From: Thiofilum sp.
GTDB lineage: Bacteria; Pseudomonadota; Gammaproteobacteria; Thiotrichales; Thiotrichaceae
Direction of reading: 5' to 3'
Assembly: GCF_016711335.1 (NCBI RefSeq)
Contig: NZ_JADJTF010000005.1
Location: 1-21,836 of the forward strand
Length of the DNA: 21,836 bases
The position numbers were made by a program, and so were the translations under genes. Positions 14,343-21,836 of this stretch are shown here, piece after piece (position 1 is the first letter of the stretch; each line of letters starts with the position of its first letter). The notes beneath the pieces were generated by a model, which made no database searches, was not told the DNA's origin, and saw only the letters and a program-made list of their open reading frames with translations.

Positions 14343-14610
14343 AGGTATTGTGCTAGCAAGGGGGGTTAGGGTTTCCAAAGGGACGGGGGGACTTTTCCCC
14401 CGTGTCCTTTTGGTGGGGGGTTTTCAAGGGGTCATACGCCCTTGAAGCGGGTCAAGGGTGCAACCCTGCAAGAGGCAATTCTGACGGAATACGGTGTACT
14501 TTGTACCCGTTTTCCTAGGAACTTGCAATCTCGCTATACAAGACAGTCGCAGTGTCTAGTTATAGTGGTTATTCCTAGGAATGCAAGAGGGGCAAGTGAA
14601 AAGGGGGTGA
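14343..14610. other. oriT-like region upstream of mobC
   Basis: From left to right: a GC-rich imperfect inverted repeat (about 14372-14410); TCAAGGG/CCCTTGA (14424-14430 and 14439-14445); an AGGGT-GCA-ACCCT hairpin (14455-14467) followed by GCAAGAGGC; and a long imperfect cruciform (14512-14581). In the cruciform, two copies of the palindrome TTCCTAGGAA enclose paired CTATA/TATAG and AGACA/TGTCT arms around GTCGCAG. MOBP oriT regions combine an inverted repeat with a nearby nick, and lie upstream of mobC. CCCTGC at 14464-14469 resembles part of RP4-type nick sites only loosely. An open frame of 69 codons crosses this region but looks non-coding. Confidence 0.5.
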
Positions 14611-14637
14611 AGAAGTGGAGGTATGAGGAAAAAATGA

Positions 14638-14663
14638 GCCTGAAGAGTTAGTACTCTTCAGGC
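14638..14663 (-). terminator. Perfect 11-bp hairpin, terminator-like on the minus strand, copy B
   Basis: Same stem as 3511-3536, followed on the minus strand by TCATTTTTTCC. It coincides with the end of the small interrupted gene. Confidence 0.6.
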
Positions 14664-14974
14664 AGTAACAGGCAAATAGTCGCCCCGTCGTCAATGAGCC
14701 AAACCGGGGTTTGGTCGATGGTCAGTTTCTGGAGATAATCAAGGGGCTGAGTTTTGGCATTTTCAAAGTATATGGGTAATAAATATCCTAAAAAGAGTTG
14801 AGCATAGTGGTAGTTATTCTCTGGGTTATTCTCATTCACGAGAGCTTGAACTCATGGAGTCATATAAGCAGGTTTTAGATAAAAATTAAAATCCTCTTTC
14901 AAACCACCTTCAGAAAAATTAGGCTGGCTCATTTCGCATTCAATACGATGTTGAAAAAAATCAAGTGCTTTCAT
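14648..14974 (-). pseudogene. Unrecognised small protein gene interrupted by TGA
   Basis: From the ATG at 14974 the frame reads MKALDFFQHRIECEMSQP and ends after 40 residues at a TGA (14852-14854). The same frame then continues, VQALVNENNPENNYHYAQLF to LIDDGATICLLLPEEY, for another 67 residues to a TAA at the terminator hairpin. Both copies carry the TGA, so it is not a random error. The joined product would be about 108 residues, mixed alpha/beta by appearance, without signal or membrane segment. I do not recognise it. It could be a gene broken by one nonsense mutation, two short overlapping genes (the second from GTG 14839), or a stop that is read through. Other genes here end in TGA, so the genetic code is standard. 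Confidence 0.5.
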
Positions 14975-15010
14975 AGAAGAAAAATTAAGAAATAAAAGCC
15001 ATTCTTTGAA

Positions 15011-15082
15011 AACGCCACAAGCGAAAAAAAGCAAGGTGGAGATTGCCCAAACAATACGACCTTGCTTTTTTAAGGTGGCGTT
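15011..15082. other. Long two-part inverted repeat, copy B
   Basis: Same structure as 3882-3953. It sits between the divergent small gene and the toxin-antitoxin operon. Confidence 0.6.
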
Positions 15083-15119
15083 AGAATCAAAAGGGTTTTA
15101 AGTCTTAAAGGGTAAAAAA

Positions 15120-15171
15120 TTGACTTTCAAATAAAAAGCATAGACTCTAAGGTGTCACTTAGTAACACCTT
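15120..15171 (+). promoter_or_regulatory. ParDE-like promoter and operator, copy B
   Basis: TTGACT (15120-15125) and TAGACT (15141-15146) are spaced by 15. The 23-bp palindrome lies at 15149-15171. The A run in the spacer is one shorter than in copy A. Confidence 0.55.
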
Positions 15172-15179
15172 TAAAGATT

Positions 15180-15491
15180 ATGGAAACCACGATCAACACC
15201 ACCCCTTCACGGGCGGGGGTAGGTACTACCTCCATTAAGCTCGGCAATCGTAAAGAAACCCTTGCACAGTTAGCCAAGTACAAGAAACGCTCTTTACACA
15301 GTTTGGTACTAGAAGCCGTCGATAACTACATGGAGCAAGAGCAAGCACGATTGGAATATGAAGCTCAAGCGGTGCGCTCATACGAGAATTTTCAAGCCAC
15401 AGGATTACATCTCACCCTTGATGAGTTGGAGAGCTGGGCAAAAAATTTGAATAGTAAAAATCCGCAAAGTTTGCCGTTATGCCACACGTAA
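15180..15491 (+). CDS. Ribbon-helix-helix antitoxin, copy B
   Basis: Identical protein to 4052-4363, with the same 13-bp overlap with the toxin gene. Confidence 0.85.
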   Translation: METTINTTPSRAGVGTTSIKLGNRKETLAQLAKYKKRSLHSLVLEAVDNYMEQEQARLEYEAQAVRSYENFQATGLHLTLDELESWAKNLNSKNPQSLPLCHT

Positions 15492-15787
15492 TTTTATCAC
15501 CTGAGGCACGCAACGATATTGAACGCTTTGCAAATTTTTTGATTGAAAATGAAGCCATTGAACAAGCTCAGCAAGTCTTTATGGTCATAGCGGAAGCCCT
15601 GCGGGTCTTGGAACATAGCCCACAAGCAGGGCGAGCCTATACCCTTGAAAAATTGCCTCATGCTCGTGAGTTGATTATTAAATACGGTAAAAGCGGGTAT
15701 GTAGCATTGTATACCTTTGAAGCCGAAAGAAATTTAGTCATTATTCACGCTATTCGCCACCAAAGAGAGCTAGGCTACAAGTTCTGA
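15479..15787 (+). CDS. ParE/RelE-family toxin, copy B
   Basis: Identical protein to 4351-4659. Confidence 0.87.
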   Translation: MPHVILSPEARNDIERFANFLIENEAIEQAQQVFMVIAEALRVLEHSPQAGRAYTLEKLPHARELIIKYGKSGYVALYTFEAERNLVIIHAIRHQRELGYKF

Positions 15788-15811
15788 ACTCACTAAGGTT
15801 AAGAGGAATCT

Positions 15812-16510
15812 TTAAGAGCCTTTCAAGCGCTTGTAGGCGTCCTGTACTCGTTTAAATTCTTGTTCCATTGCCTCCCGTATCGTGGGGGGTTTACCCGTCC
15901 ATTTGTCGGGGTGGAGGCGTTGGGATTCTCGGCGGTAGGCTTTCAGTAAATCGTCTTGCGTCCATCCCGTATGGAGTCCTAAAACCTCTTCAGGGGTTCG
16001 AGTGTCTGGCTCATGGGTTTGGGGTGGTTTTTGTTGGTGTTGCTCTCGGTGCTGGTGGTTTGCCTGTTCTTGTCGGTGTCTTCTGGCTTCTTCTTCCCTC
16101 TGGCGTTGCTGGTCGTCTCGTTGTTGGTGGCGGGTGGTCTGTTCCTGTTGGTGTTGCTGATGGTGTCGGGCTTGGGCTTCTTGTTGGCGTTTTCGCTCTT
16201 GTTCCTGTCTCAAGTAGGCTCGATCTCGCCCGAACTCTGCCAAACGCTCATACAAACGGGCAATAAGTCCAAACAAGGGCTGGATAAACGCCAACCCTAG
16301 CCCTACAAAAAAGCCGTTGAGCATAGCTTCATTGGAAAACAGCACAATGAAACAGCTCAACAACCATCCTCCGTAGACATACCAGAAAATAGGCATAAGC
16401 AAGCAGCTCCCCTTGGCATACTTCCAAAGTTTAAAGCCTGCCCCTGAGATGAAGCCAAGAAGTAAAGCAGGGAAAAAATCGGGAGGAAACCACAGAAAAA
16501 AGGTTTGCAT
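15812..16510 (-). CDS. Membrane-anchored J-domain protein, copy B
   Basis: Identical protein to 4684-5382, including the HPD triad at residues 200-202. Confidence 0.8.
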   Translation of the reverse strand: MQTFFLWFPPDFFPALLLGFISGAGFKLWKYAKGSCLLMPIFWYVYGGWLLSCFIVLFSNEAMLNGFFVGLGLAFIQPLFGLIARLYERLAEFGRDRAYLRQEQERKRQQEAQARHHQQHQQEQTTRHQQRDDQQRQREEEARRHRQEQANHQHREQHQQKPPQTHEPDTRTPEEVLGLHTGWTQDDLLKAYRRESQRLHPDKWTGKPPTIREAMEQEFKRVQDAYKRLKGS

Positions 16511-16576
16511 GGGGAAAGTTTGGTGTTTGGAAAATACCCGCCATAATAGCCGTAAAGTGCTTTATTTTACGAGACT

Positions 16577-16876
16577 ATGAGTGAACCTATGGTTTGGTAT
16601 TCCTTTTCTGAGAAAGACGCTCAAAACGGTTTTGAGGCGGTTATAGAACAGGCTATGGAAGTACCTGTCATGATTACTCGTGAAAATCGTCCGCTCGTGT
16701 ATGTTTTGAGTCCTCAAGCTCTCGAAGATCTCATTGATGGGTATTTAGCAAAAGAGGCAGAACGAGAGGGGTTCTTGAGTGTGGAGGAAACCGAAAAAGC
16801 GTTGAGTGCTTTTCGCTCAATAAAGGCAAAAGGAGATGACCAAACGAATGTTGGCAAACTCCCACCATGCCAGTAA
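16577..16876 (+). CDS. Phd/YefM-like antitoxin, copy B
   Basis: Identical protein to 5449-5748. Again no toxin gene follows before the origin. Confidence 0.72.
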   Translation: MSEPMVWYSFSEKDAQNGFEAVIEQAMEVPVMITRENRPLVYVLSPQALEDLIDGYLAKEAEREGFLSVEETEKALSAFRSIKAKGDDQTNVGKLPPCQ

Positions 16877-17007
16877 TCTTTTTTGCCACTCTCCCGCACC
16901 TTCACAAAAACCGCCAAAAAATGCCCGCCACGCCATTTTCTATGGGTGGGTGCTACCTGTATACCTAAATAGCTAGAAAACGCTTGCAAAGGCTAAATAA
17001 ACGCTGA

Positions 17008-17404
17008 ATCTTGAGGCTTGCGGGGTATGGGGTGCAACCCCATAAAAGCGATAGCGTAAAAACACACACAACAACAGCATTTTAAAAAGTTATTCACAGG
17101 CAAAAATGAAAATCTCCCTTTGTGTGTTTTATATATTTAACATCTTTAATACTTTAAGGGGTGCAGAAGGTATTGATTTCAAGCGGTTTTTCATATCGAA
17201 CTATGGACAAAAACAGGGTGAACTATGGACAAAAACAGGGTGAACTATGGACAAAAACAGGGTGAACTATGGACAAAAACAGGGTGAACTATGGACAAAA
17301 ACAGGGTGAACTATGGACAATACACGAAGTAAGACCATATATTGACAAAAATTTAGTTTGACTATATTGTAATTTAAGTATTTTTTCTTATGTGAATCAT
17401 TGCT
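17008..17404 (+). other. Replication origin, copy B
   Basis: Exact repeat of 5880-6276: hairpin, DnaA box (17090-17098), AT-rich stretch, iterons (17199-17320) and rep promoter (about 17342-17368). Confidence 0.85.
17199..17320 (+). repeat. Rep-binding iterons, copy B
   Basis: Five perfect 22-bp units plus a 12-base partial, the same number as in copy A. The count is therefore consistent in both readings. Confidence 0.93.
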
Positions 17405-18699
17405 GTGTTTCCTCCTGATGAAGTCCAAAAAAATATAGTTTTACGGCGAAGTAATGAGCTAATAGAGGCTCGGTATAAGCTCAGTCTTGAAGAGCAAAGG
17501 CTTGTTTTACTTCTTTCAAGCTTGATTCATCCCGATGATGAAGATTTTAAAAGCTATGAAATTCGAGTGGCAGATTTTGCCAAAATGTTCAGTCTTGAAA
17601 AAAGAAAAGCCATTTACTCAGAAGTAGAAGCAGCTTCTGAAAGATTAACCAGAAGAAATATAGAGTTGAGTCGAGATGGGAAAAAATCTATGCTGCTTGG
17701 CTTTCTTATGTTGAATATGTAGAAGGCTCTGGGGTAATAAGGGTTGAATTTCATAAATCACTAAAACCCTATTTACTCCAGCTTCATAAAAGCTTTACTC
17801 AATACAAACTCAATCATGTGATGAGCTTTAAAAGTTCGTACAGTATTCGATTGTATGAGCTTTTAAAAATGGAGGTTTGGAAGGCAGAAAAAGCCAATAA
17901 AAGTAGTTTTGAACGGGTTTTTACTTTAGAAGAGTATAGGGATTTACTCGGAATTAATAAAAAAGAATACTTGGTTTTTGCAGACTTTAGAAAACGAGTA
18001 ATTGAGCCAACAGTCAAAGAGATTTCAGATAATACCGACCTCAATATTTTTGAGGTTCACTATATAAAAACAGGGCGAAAAATCACGGGGATTCACTTCA
18101 TGGTTTTAATCCGTTCAGAGTCTGAAACCTCCGCACAGGTGGCACAGCTCCAGATAGGACAAGAACCAAAAGAAAAACCAGAGATTCACCCCGCTATTGA
18201 GTCTCTTATGAACTATGGCTTTACTTTTGAAGTGGCGAAAAACTACAAAAACAAGTATGGAGTCAAGCAGATAGAGCGAAATATTGCATATATGCTCGGA
18301 GAAGATAAAAAAGACCCTATTCACAATAAAGCAGGGTATTTAAGCAAGGCTATTCCTCAAGATTGGGGCAATGCGTTAGAGGTGGAAGAGCAGAAAAGAA
18401 GGAACGAGAGGTACAGAAAAAGCTGAAGAAGAGAGAAAACAACAAGAAGAGCTAGAGGAAAAAAAGAAGATAGAAGCGGAGAAAGCAGACCGAAAGAAGG
18501 TGCTAGATGAGTTTTTTGCTCTCTCTGAAAAAATGCGGGGCTATGTACAAGCTGAGTATGAAGCCCACTTGAGAGAAACTAAAGCCTTTGAAGCCATTGT
18601 GAAGCGGTGGCAGATGATCAAAAATGAAAAGAAATGCTTCTTGTGGATAATGTGGGATGGGGATTTTATAGGTTTATTGTGGAAAATAAATTTCTTTGA
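17405..18699 (+). pseudogene. Rep_3 initiator, copy B, frameshifted
   Basis: 1295 bases against 1299 in copy A. Four A runs are one base shorter: near 17687, 18395, 18416 and 18630. The first loss cuts the frame after residue ~94. The initiator is intact in copy A, so these are most likely sequence errors. Confidence 0.85.
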
Positions 18700-18716
18700 A
18701 AAGCGAATTAGAAAAG

Positions 18717-18736
18717 CCCTACTCACTTGAGTAGGG
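18717..18736. terminator. Bidirectional terminator, copy B
   Basis: Same perfect 9-bp stem as 7593-7612. Confidence 0.7.
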
Positions 18737-18755
18737 TTTAAAAGCATTTAACAGA

Positions 18756-20196
18756 TCAAAATCCTTGTACTTCACGATAAGCAACCCAAGACGGCGAACT
18801 ATGAACAGTGATTGCTATTTCACTAATAGGATAATTAGTAGTACTTAAATCAACTTCTATATCTTGATTATTCCTCCAAACAGCAGAGGCAGTTTCACGA
18901 CTTACCCAGCCGTTCATAGTGTCATAGGTCTGAACTTCATAACTCACTGATCCCTCTGGAGTCATTTCCGGGACGAATAAGCAATTTTTTAAGTGTGACA
19001 GGTGCAGGCAGAGTAATATTTACTATACCAGAGTAGGTACATAAATTATGTCCTGTTTCGAGGTTACCATCTGTAATGACTTTAGCTTCTTGAGATAAAG
19101 TACCACAAGTTCAGTTGATGTTACGGTACTACCTTTTAAAAGATTATTCGGATATATACCTCTGTTAACTGCATTTGCAGCCATGTAAACAAAGTCTTCA
19201 AATAAATCAACAAATCTTCTTTGTTTTAAATCTGATAAGGTTACACCTTGTTGATCAATAATAGTATCAACAACAAAATTAGAAAGATAAGTAGCGGTTA
19301 TACTATGTTGTAAATTAGAATCTGGAATGTTGAAAGGATTATATGACCCAGTATCTACAGCTCCCAATGTAGGAGAAAGTAGCGAAAAATTACAAAAATC
19401 ATTAGAGCATCTTGGTGTAGTTCTACTCCAAGATTTTTGGGATGGTAAAGTAGTTAGATCTTTATTCATATATGATGGATATAAAGCTCTATCACCAGCT
19501 TGGGTAAGGTTCAAGTTATTAGCTGAAAACTCAGAGGTATTTGCAATATTAACAATCAGAATTTTTTTCTTATGTCATTTCCATATTTAGAAACAAGCTT
19601 TGCATAGGCTAAATTAGCCAACAAATTTCCTTGTGAGTGTGCTATTACTACAGCAGAACCCGACTGATCATAATTATCAATCTTTGCATAGAGTTCTTTA
19701 GCAGCATTTTGGTGCGCTGCATATCTGTATCAGTTATTATAGGAGCAACTGTTTCCAATGAATTGTTTCCTGGTGTCATATCATCAAGATAGGATACAAT
19801 TCTATTTGCTGCTTCTTTGTCCACTGATGAATCAGTATTATATGGGGCTAAGATTTTACGAAAATCATCAGAAAAATGTTCTTCTGCTGTTTTTAAAAGA
19901 AATAACTCACCCAAGTCTTCGGTAAGATCACTCCCCTCAACATAACCTAACGAATTTAAATTGGCGTAAAAACCAACAGGATTCCATATTCCCGATATTT
20001 TGAAATTTATTTTCTTATCTAGATCAGAGTGATTTTCAGACTTGACAAGTATAGACTTAATTGTATCAACTGTTTCTTGATGTTGAGCATATGTATTTTG
20101 TATACCGTTAATATATATAATATTATTCGTTTTAGAAAAACATACAGTTGGAAAAAATAATGTAATAATTACTATATACTTTCTAAATAGAATCAT
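18756..20196 (-). pseudogene. Exported alpha/beta-hydrolase, copy B, frameshifted
   Basis: Counterpart of 7632-9074. It has an extra C near 18967, a missing C near 19111, a missing T near 19565 and a missing T near 19708. The frame is broken at each. The catalytic elbow lies close to the breaks at 19565-19708. Use copy A. Confidence 0.82.
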
Positions 20197-20812
20197 TATT
20201 GACACTCCTCATCACTAGGTAAAACTTCTATACCACTCAATGTATCAGCATACGCTACACCACGAGATGGTGTATTAAGATTTTTTCTAGTTATAACGTC
20301 AAGTTCAGCAGCTTTTATAGTTTTTGCTTTTAAGGCACACGAAATTAACTTTTTATAATTACCCACAGTTTCTTCAGAAGGATTCGTTATCATTTTTTGT
20401 TCACTTGAAATGATATTGAAAACAGTTGTATATTTTGCTTCATTTCCACCAAATTCTTGAGCAATTTTCTCTCTACATCATCCCTTACACCATTAGTATT
20501 TATATCAACCCCTTGAATACTGGCATTATTAACTGTTGCATCTGGTTCAGGTGGTACAACAATTCCGTTAATAGTTTCTGGAGTGGGAGTCGGCGTAGGA
20601 GTTGGAACAGGAGTCGGCGTAGGAGTTGGAACAGGAGTCGGCGTAGGAGTTGGAACAGGAGTCGGCGTAGGAGTTGGAACAGGAGTCGGCGTAGGAGTTG
20701 GAACAGGAGTCGGCGTAGGTGTAGTTATATTAGTACTACCACCACCTCCACCACAGGCACTTAAAAGCAACGCAGCACTTAGGCTAACAGCAAGCAAGGA
20801 TTTTGTACGCAT
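20196..20812 (-). pseudogene. Pro-Thr stalk lipoprotein, copy B, frameshifted
   Basis: Counterpart of 9074-9691, one T shorter in a run near 20467. The signal peptide, lipobox and stalk are intact; the C-terminal domain is out of frame. Confidence 0.82.
20586..20719. repeat. 24-bp in-frame tandem repeats, copy B
   Basis: Five full units plus a partial, the same count as copy A. Confidence 0.92.
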
Positions 20813-20876
20813 AGGGTTTGACTAGAAAATTAATAATGTATTTCCATCATCCTAAACTGTATATAAAGTCAACACT

Positions 20877-21286
20877 TTAGGAAAATTCCTCCAAAACTTC
20901 CACCAGACACGACTCTGAGATGGTTGTGTTTTTGGTGCTTCCAGCATCTTCACACTTTCCGTCAATTTCTCAATCTGCCCTCGTTGCCATGCTTCTCGCT
21001 CTAAGTAGGTGCGTTCTCGTTCCTTTGCTTCTCTCAATGACTCTTCAAGTAGGCGTATTTTGTCCGCCCGGGCTTGGAAAAGTGGGGTGTTTGCGAGGTG
21101 TCTCCGTGTTGTCTCTTGGCGTACTCGTGGACAGTCTTGGACTGTCTCCGAAAACTCGTAAAGAGTTCCGCAAGGTCTACTTTTTCCGTTGGGGAGTCGA
21201 GACAACTCACCACTCGAAAATTTCTTATAAAGCGTGCTCCGACCCATCTTAAAACTGCTCAAGCGTTTCTTTATACTGAGTTCCAT
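20877..21286 (-). pseudogene. Helix-turn-helix/coiled-coil protein, copy B, frameshifted
   Basis: Counterpart of 9757-10164. Several single-base changes garble the N-terminal region (MELSIKKRLSSFKMG) and the segment after NGK. A lost G near 20881 shifts the C-terminus past its normal stop. Confidence 0.75.
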
Positions 21287-21383
21287 AGATACCAATAGAT
21301 AGGGATTTTTAAGTGTCTCTCGCTTTGTCTCTTAGCGTACTCGTAGACAAGGAGACATACCATAGACACTATAGAGAAAATGA

Positions 21384-21432
21384 AAATCCCACAAGACAGG
21401 ATTTTTTTTTAAAATCGTGTCTTGTGGGATTT
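21384..21432. terminator. Long hairpin downstream of vapC, copy B
   Basis: Same arms as 10267-10312, but the central T run is three bases longer. This fits homopolymer error near the contig end. Confidence 0.55.
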
Positions 21433-21528
21433 CTAAGTGGAGTGGAGGAAAATTCCCCCTCTAGGGGCGAAATAAAAAGAAGAAACCTACAAACGGGAGA
21501 TTTGAGCGTACTGAGGTATAACCACAAG

Positions 21529-21836
21529 CTAGAGCATTAAATCGGTGAGTTGTACGACTTCTAACGCTTTGACACTGCGGATTCTCTGGTCATTGGTAAT
21601 GAAAAAATCACACTACTGGTTTCTAGTGCGGTCGCTATATGCAACGCATCGGGGGTTCTCAATCCTTGTGAGCCTCTCAAGCTGGGCAGCATTTACAAAG
21701 GTCGCTTGCGTCAATCCTAAGAGGTGATTTTCTCCGACTGAATCAAAGGATCTGGTAATCCTCTATGGGTTCATCAAACCCATCTCAGTAGGGCTTAATC
21801 AAGAGTTCTGTTAGGGTAAAATGACTCGTACAAACC
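21529..21836 (-). pseudogene. VapC-like toxin, copy B, truncated by the window end and frameshifted
   Basis: Matches the 3' part of the gene at 10404-10859. Insertions and losses near 21616, 21677 and 21723 break the frame. The window ends about two thirds of the way up the gene. Confidence 0.8.

Larger units (their letters stand above)
11118..21836. repeat. Copy B of the tandem plasmid unit
   Basis: Same order and orientation as copy A, ending about 420 bases short of a full unit, inside vapC. It is clean to about 17686. After that, one-base losses in homopolymers become frequent, with the densest errors from about 21050 to the end. Coupling protein and mobC are intact only in this copy. 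Confidence 0.97.

Noticed and set aside
14852..14854. TGA read as tryptophan under an alternative genetic code
   Set aside because: Other genes, such as rep, the ParE toxin and the hydrolase, end in TGA at sensible places, so the standard code fits.
1..21836. Insertion sequences, transposons, integrons, tRNA or rRNA genes
   Set aside because: I saw no transposase, integrase, terminal inverted repeats with target duplications, or structured RNA genes in either copy.

Overview
The window is a small mobilizable plasmid from a Gram-negative bacterium, read almost twice. Positions 1-11117 (copy A) and 11118-21836 (copy B) are one repeating unit of about 11.13 kb. The offset between copies in the clean centre is 11128. 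The window opens on the start codon of the VapB-like antitoxin gene and closes inside the VapC-like toxin gene, so it covers about 1.96 units. Mismatches between copies are mostly one-base losses in homopolymers. They crowd into the first ~4 kb and last ~4 kb, while about 4.0-17.7 kb looks clean. This is what an untrimmed long-read assembly of a circular plasmid looks like; a true head-to-tail dimer is the alternative. Roughly 4044-15171 is the best single-copy reading.

The host is probably a gammaproteobacterium. The support is an iteron-driven Rep_3 initiator, a MOBP-type MobC/relaxase pair, a lipobox lipoprotein (so Gram-negative sorting) and proteobacterial-style toxin-antitoxin families. 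I cannot name a genus. The replication and cargo genes look more AT-rich than the mobilization genes.

Layout of one unit, using intact coordinates. Maintenance: a ribbon-helix-helix/ParE toxin-antitoxin operon with a palindromic operator (3991-4659, +), a membrane-anchored J-domain protein (4684-5382, -) and a Phd/YefM-like antitoxin without a visible toxin (5449-5748, +). Replication: an origin with a DnaA box, AT-rich stretch and five perfect 22-bp iterons plus a partial one (5880-6276), then the Rep_3 initiator (6277-7575, +). Convergent to rep, beyond a bidirectional terminator-like hairpin, is a coupled cargo pair: an exported alpha/beta hydrolase (7632-9074, -) and a Pro-Thr-repeat lipoprotein (9074-9691, -). 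Upstream of these lie a helix-turn-helix/coiled-coil protein (9757-10164, -) and a VapBC-like module (10404-11122, -). Mobilization: a VirD4/TraG-like coupling protein (11176-12651, -), a relaxase (12837-13944, -), a MobC-like accessory protein (13941-14342, -) and an oriT-like stretch full of inverted repeats (14343-14610). Between oriT and the first toxin-antitoxin operon is a small unrecognised gene interrupted by an in-frame TGA in both copies (14648-14974, -).

Together the genes describe a plasmid that replicates from iterons, is stabilised by two or three toxin-antitoxin modules, and can be mobilized with its own coupling protein but has no type IV secretion channel in the unit. The only apparent cargo is the secreted hydrolase/lipoprotein pair. 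The least explained observations are the A7/A6 difference in the relaxase gene, the conserved in-frame TGA, and a DNA repeat placed both upstream of and inside the helix-turn-helix gene in different reading frames.
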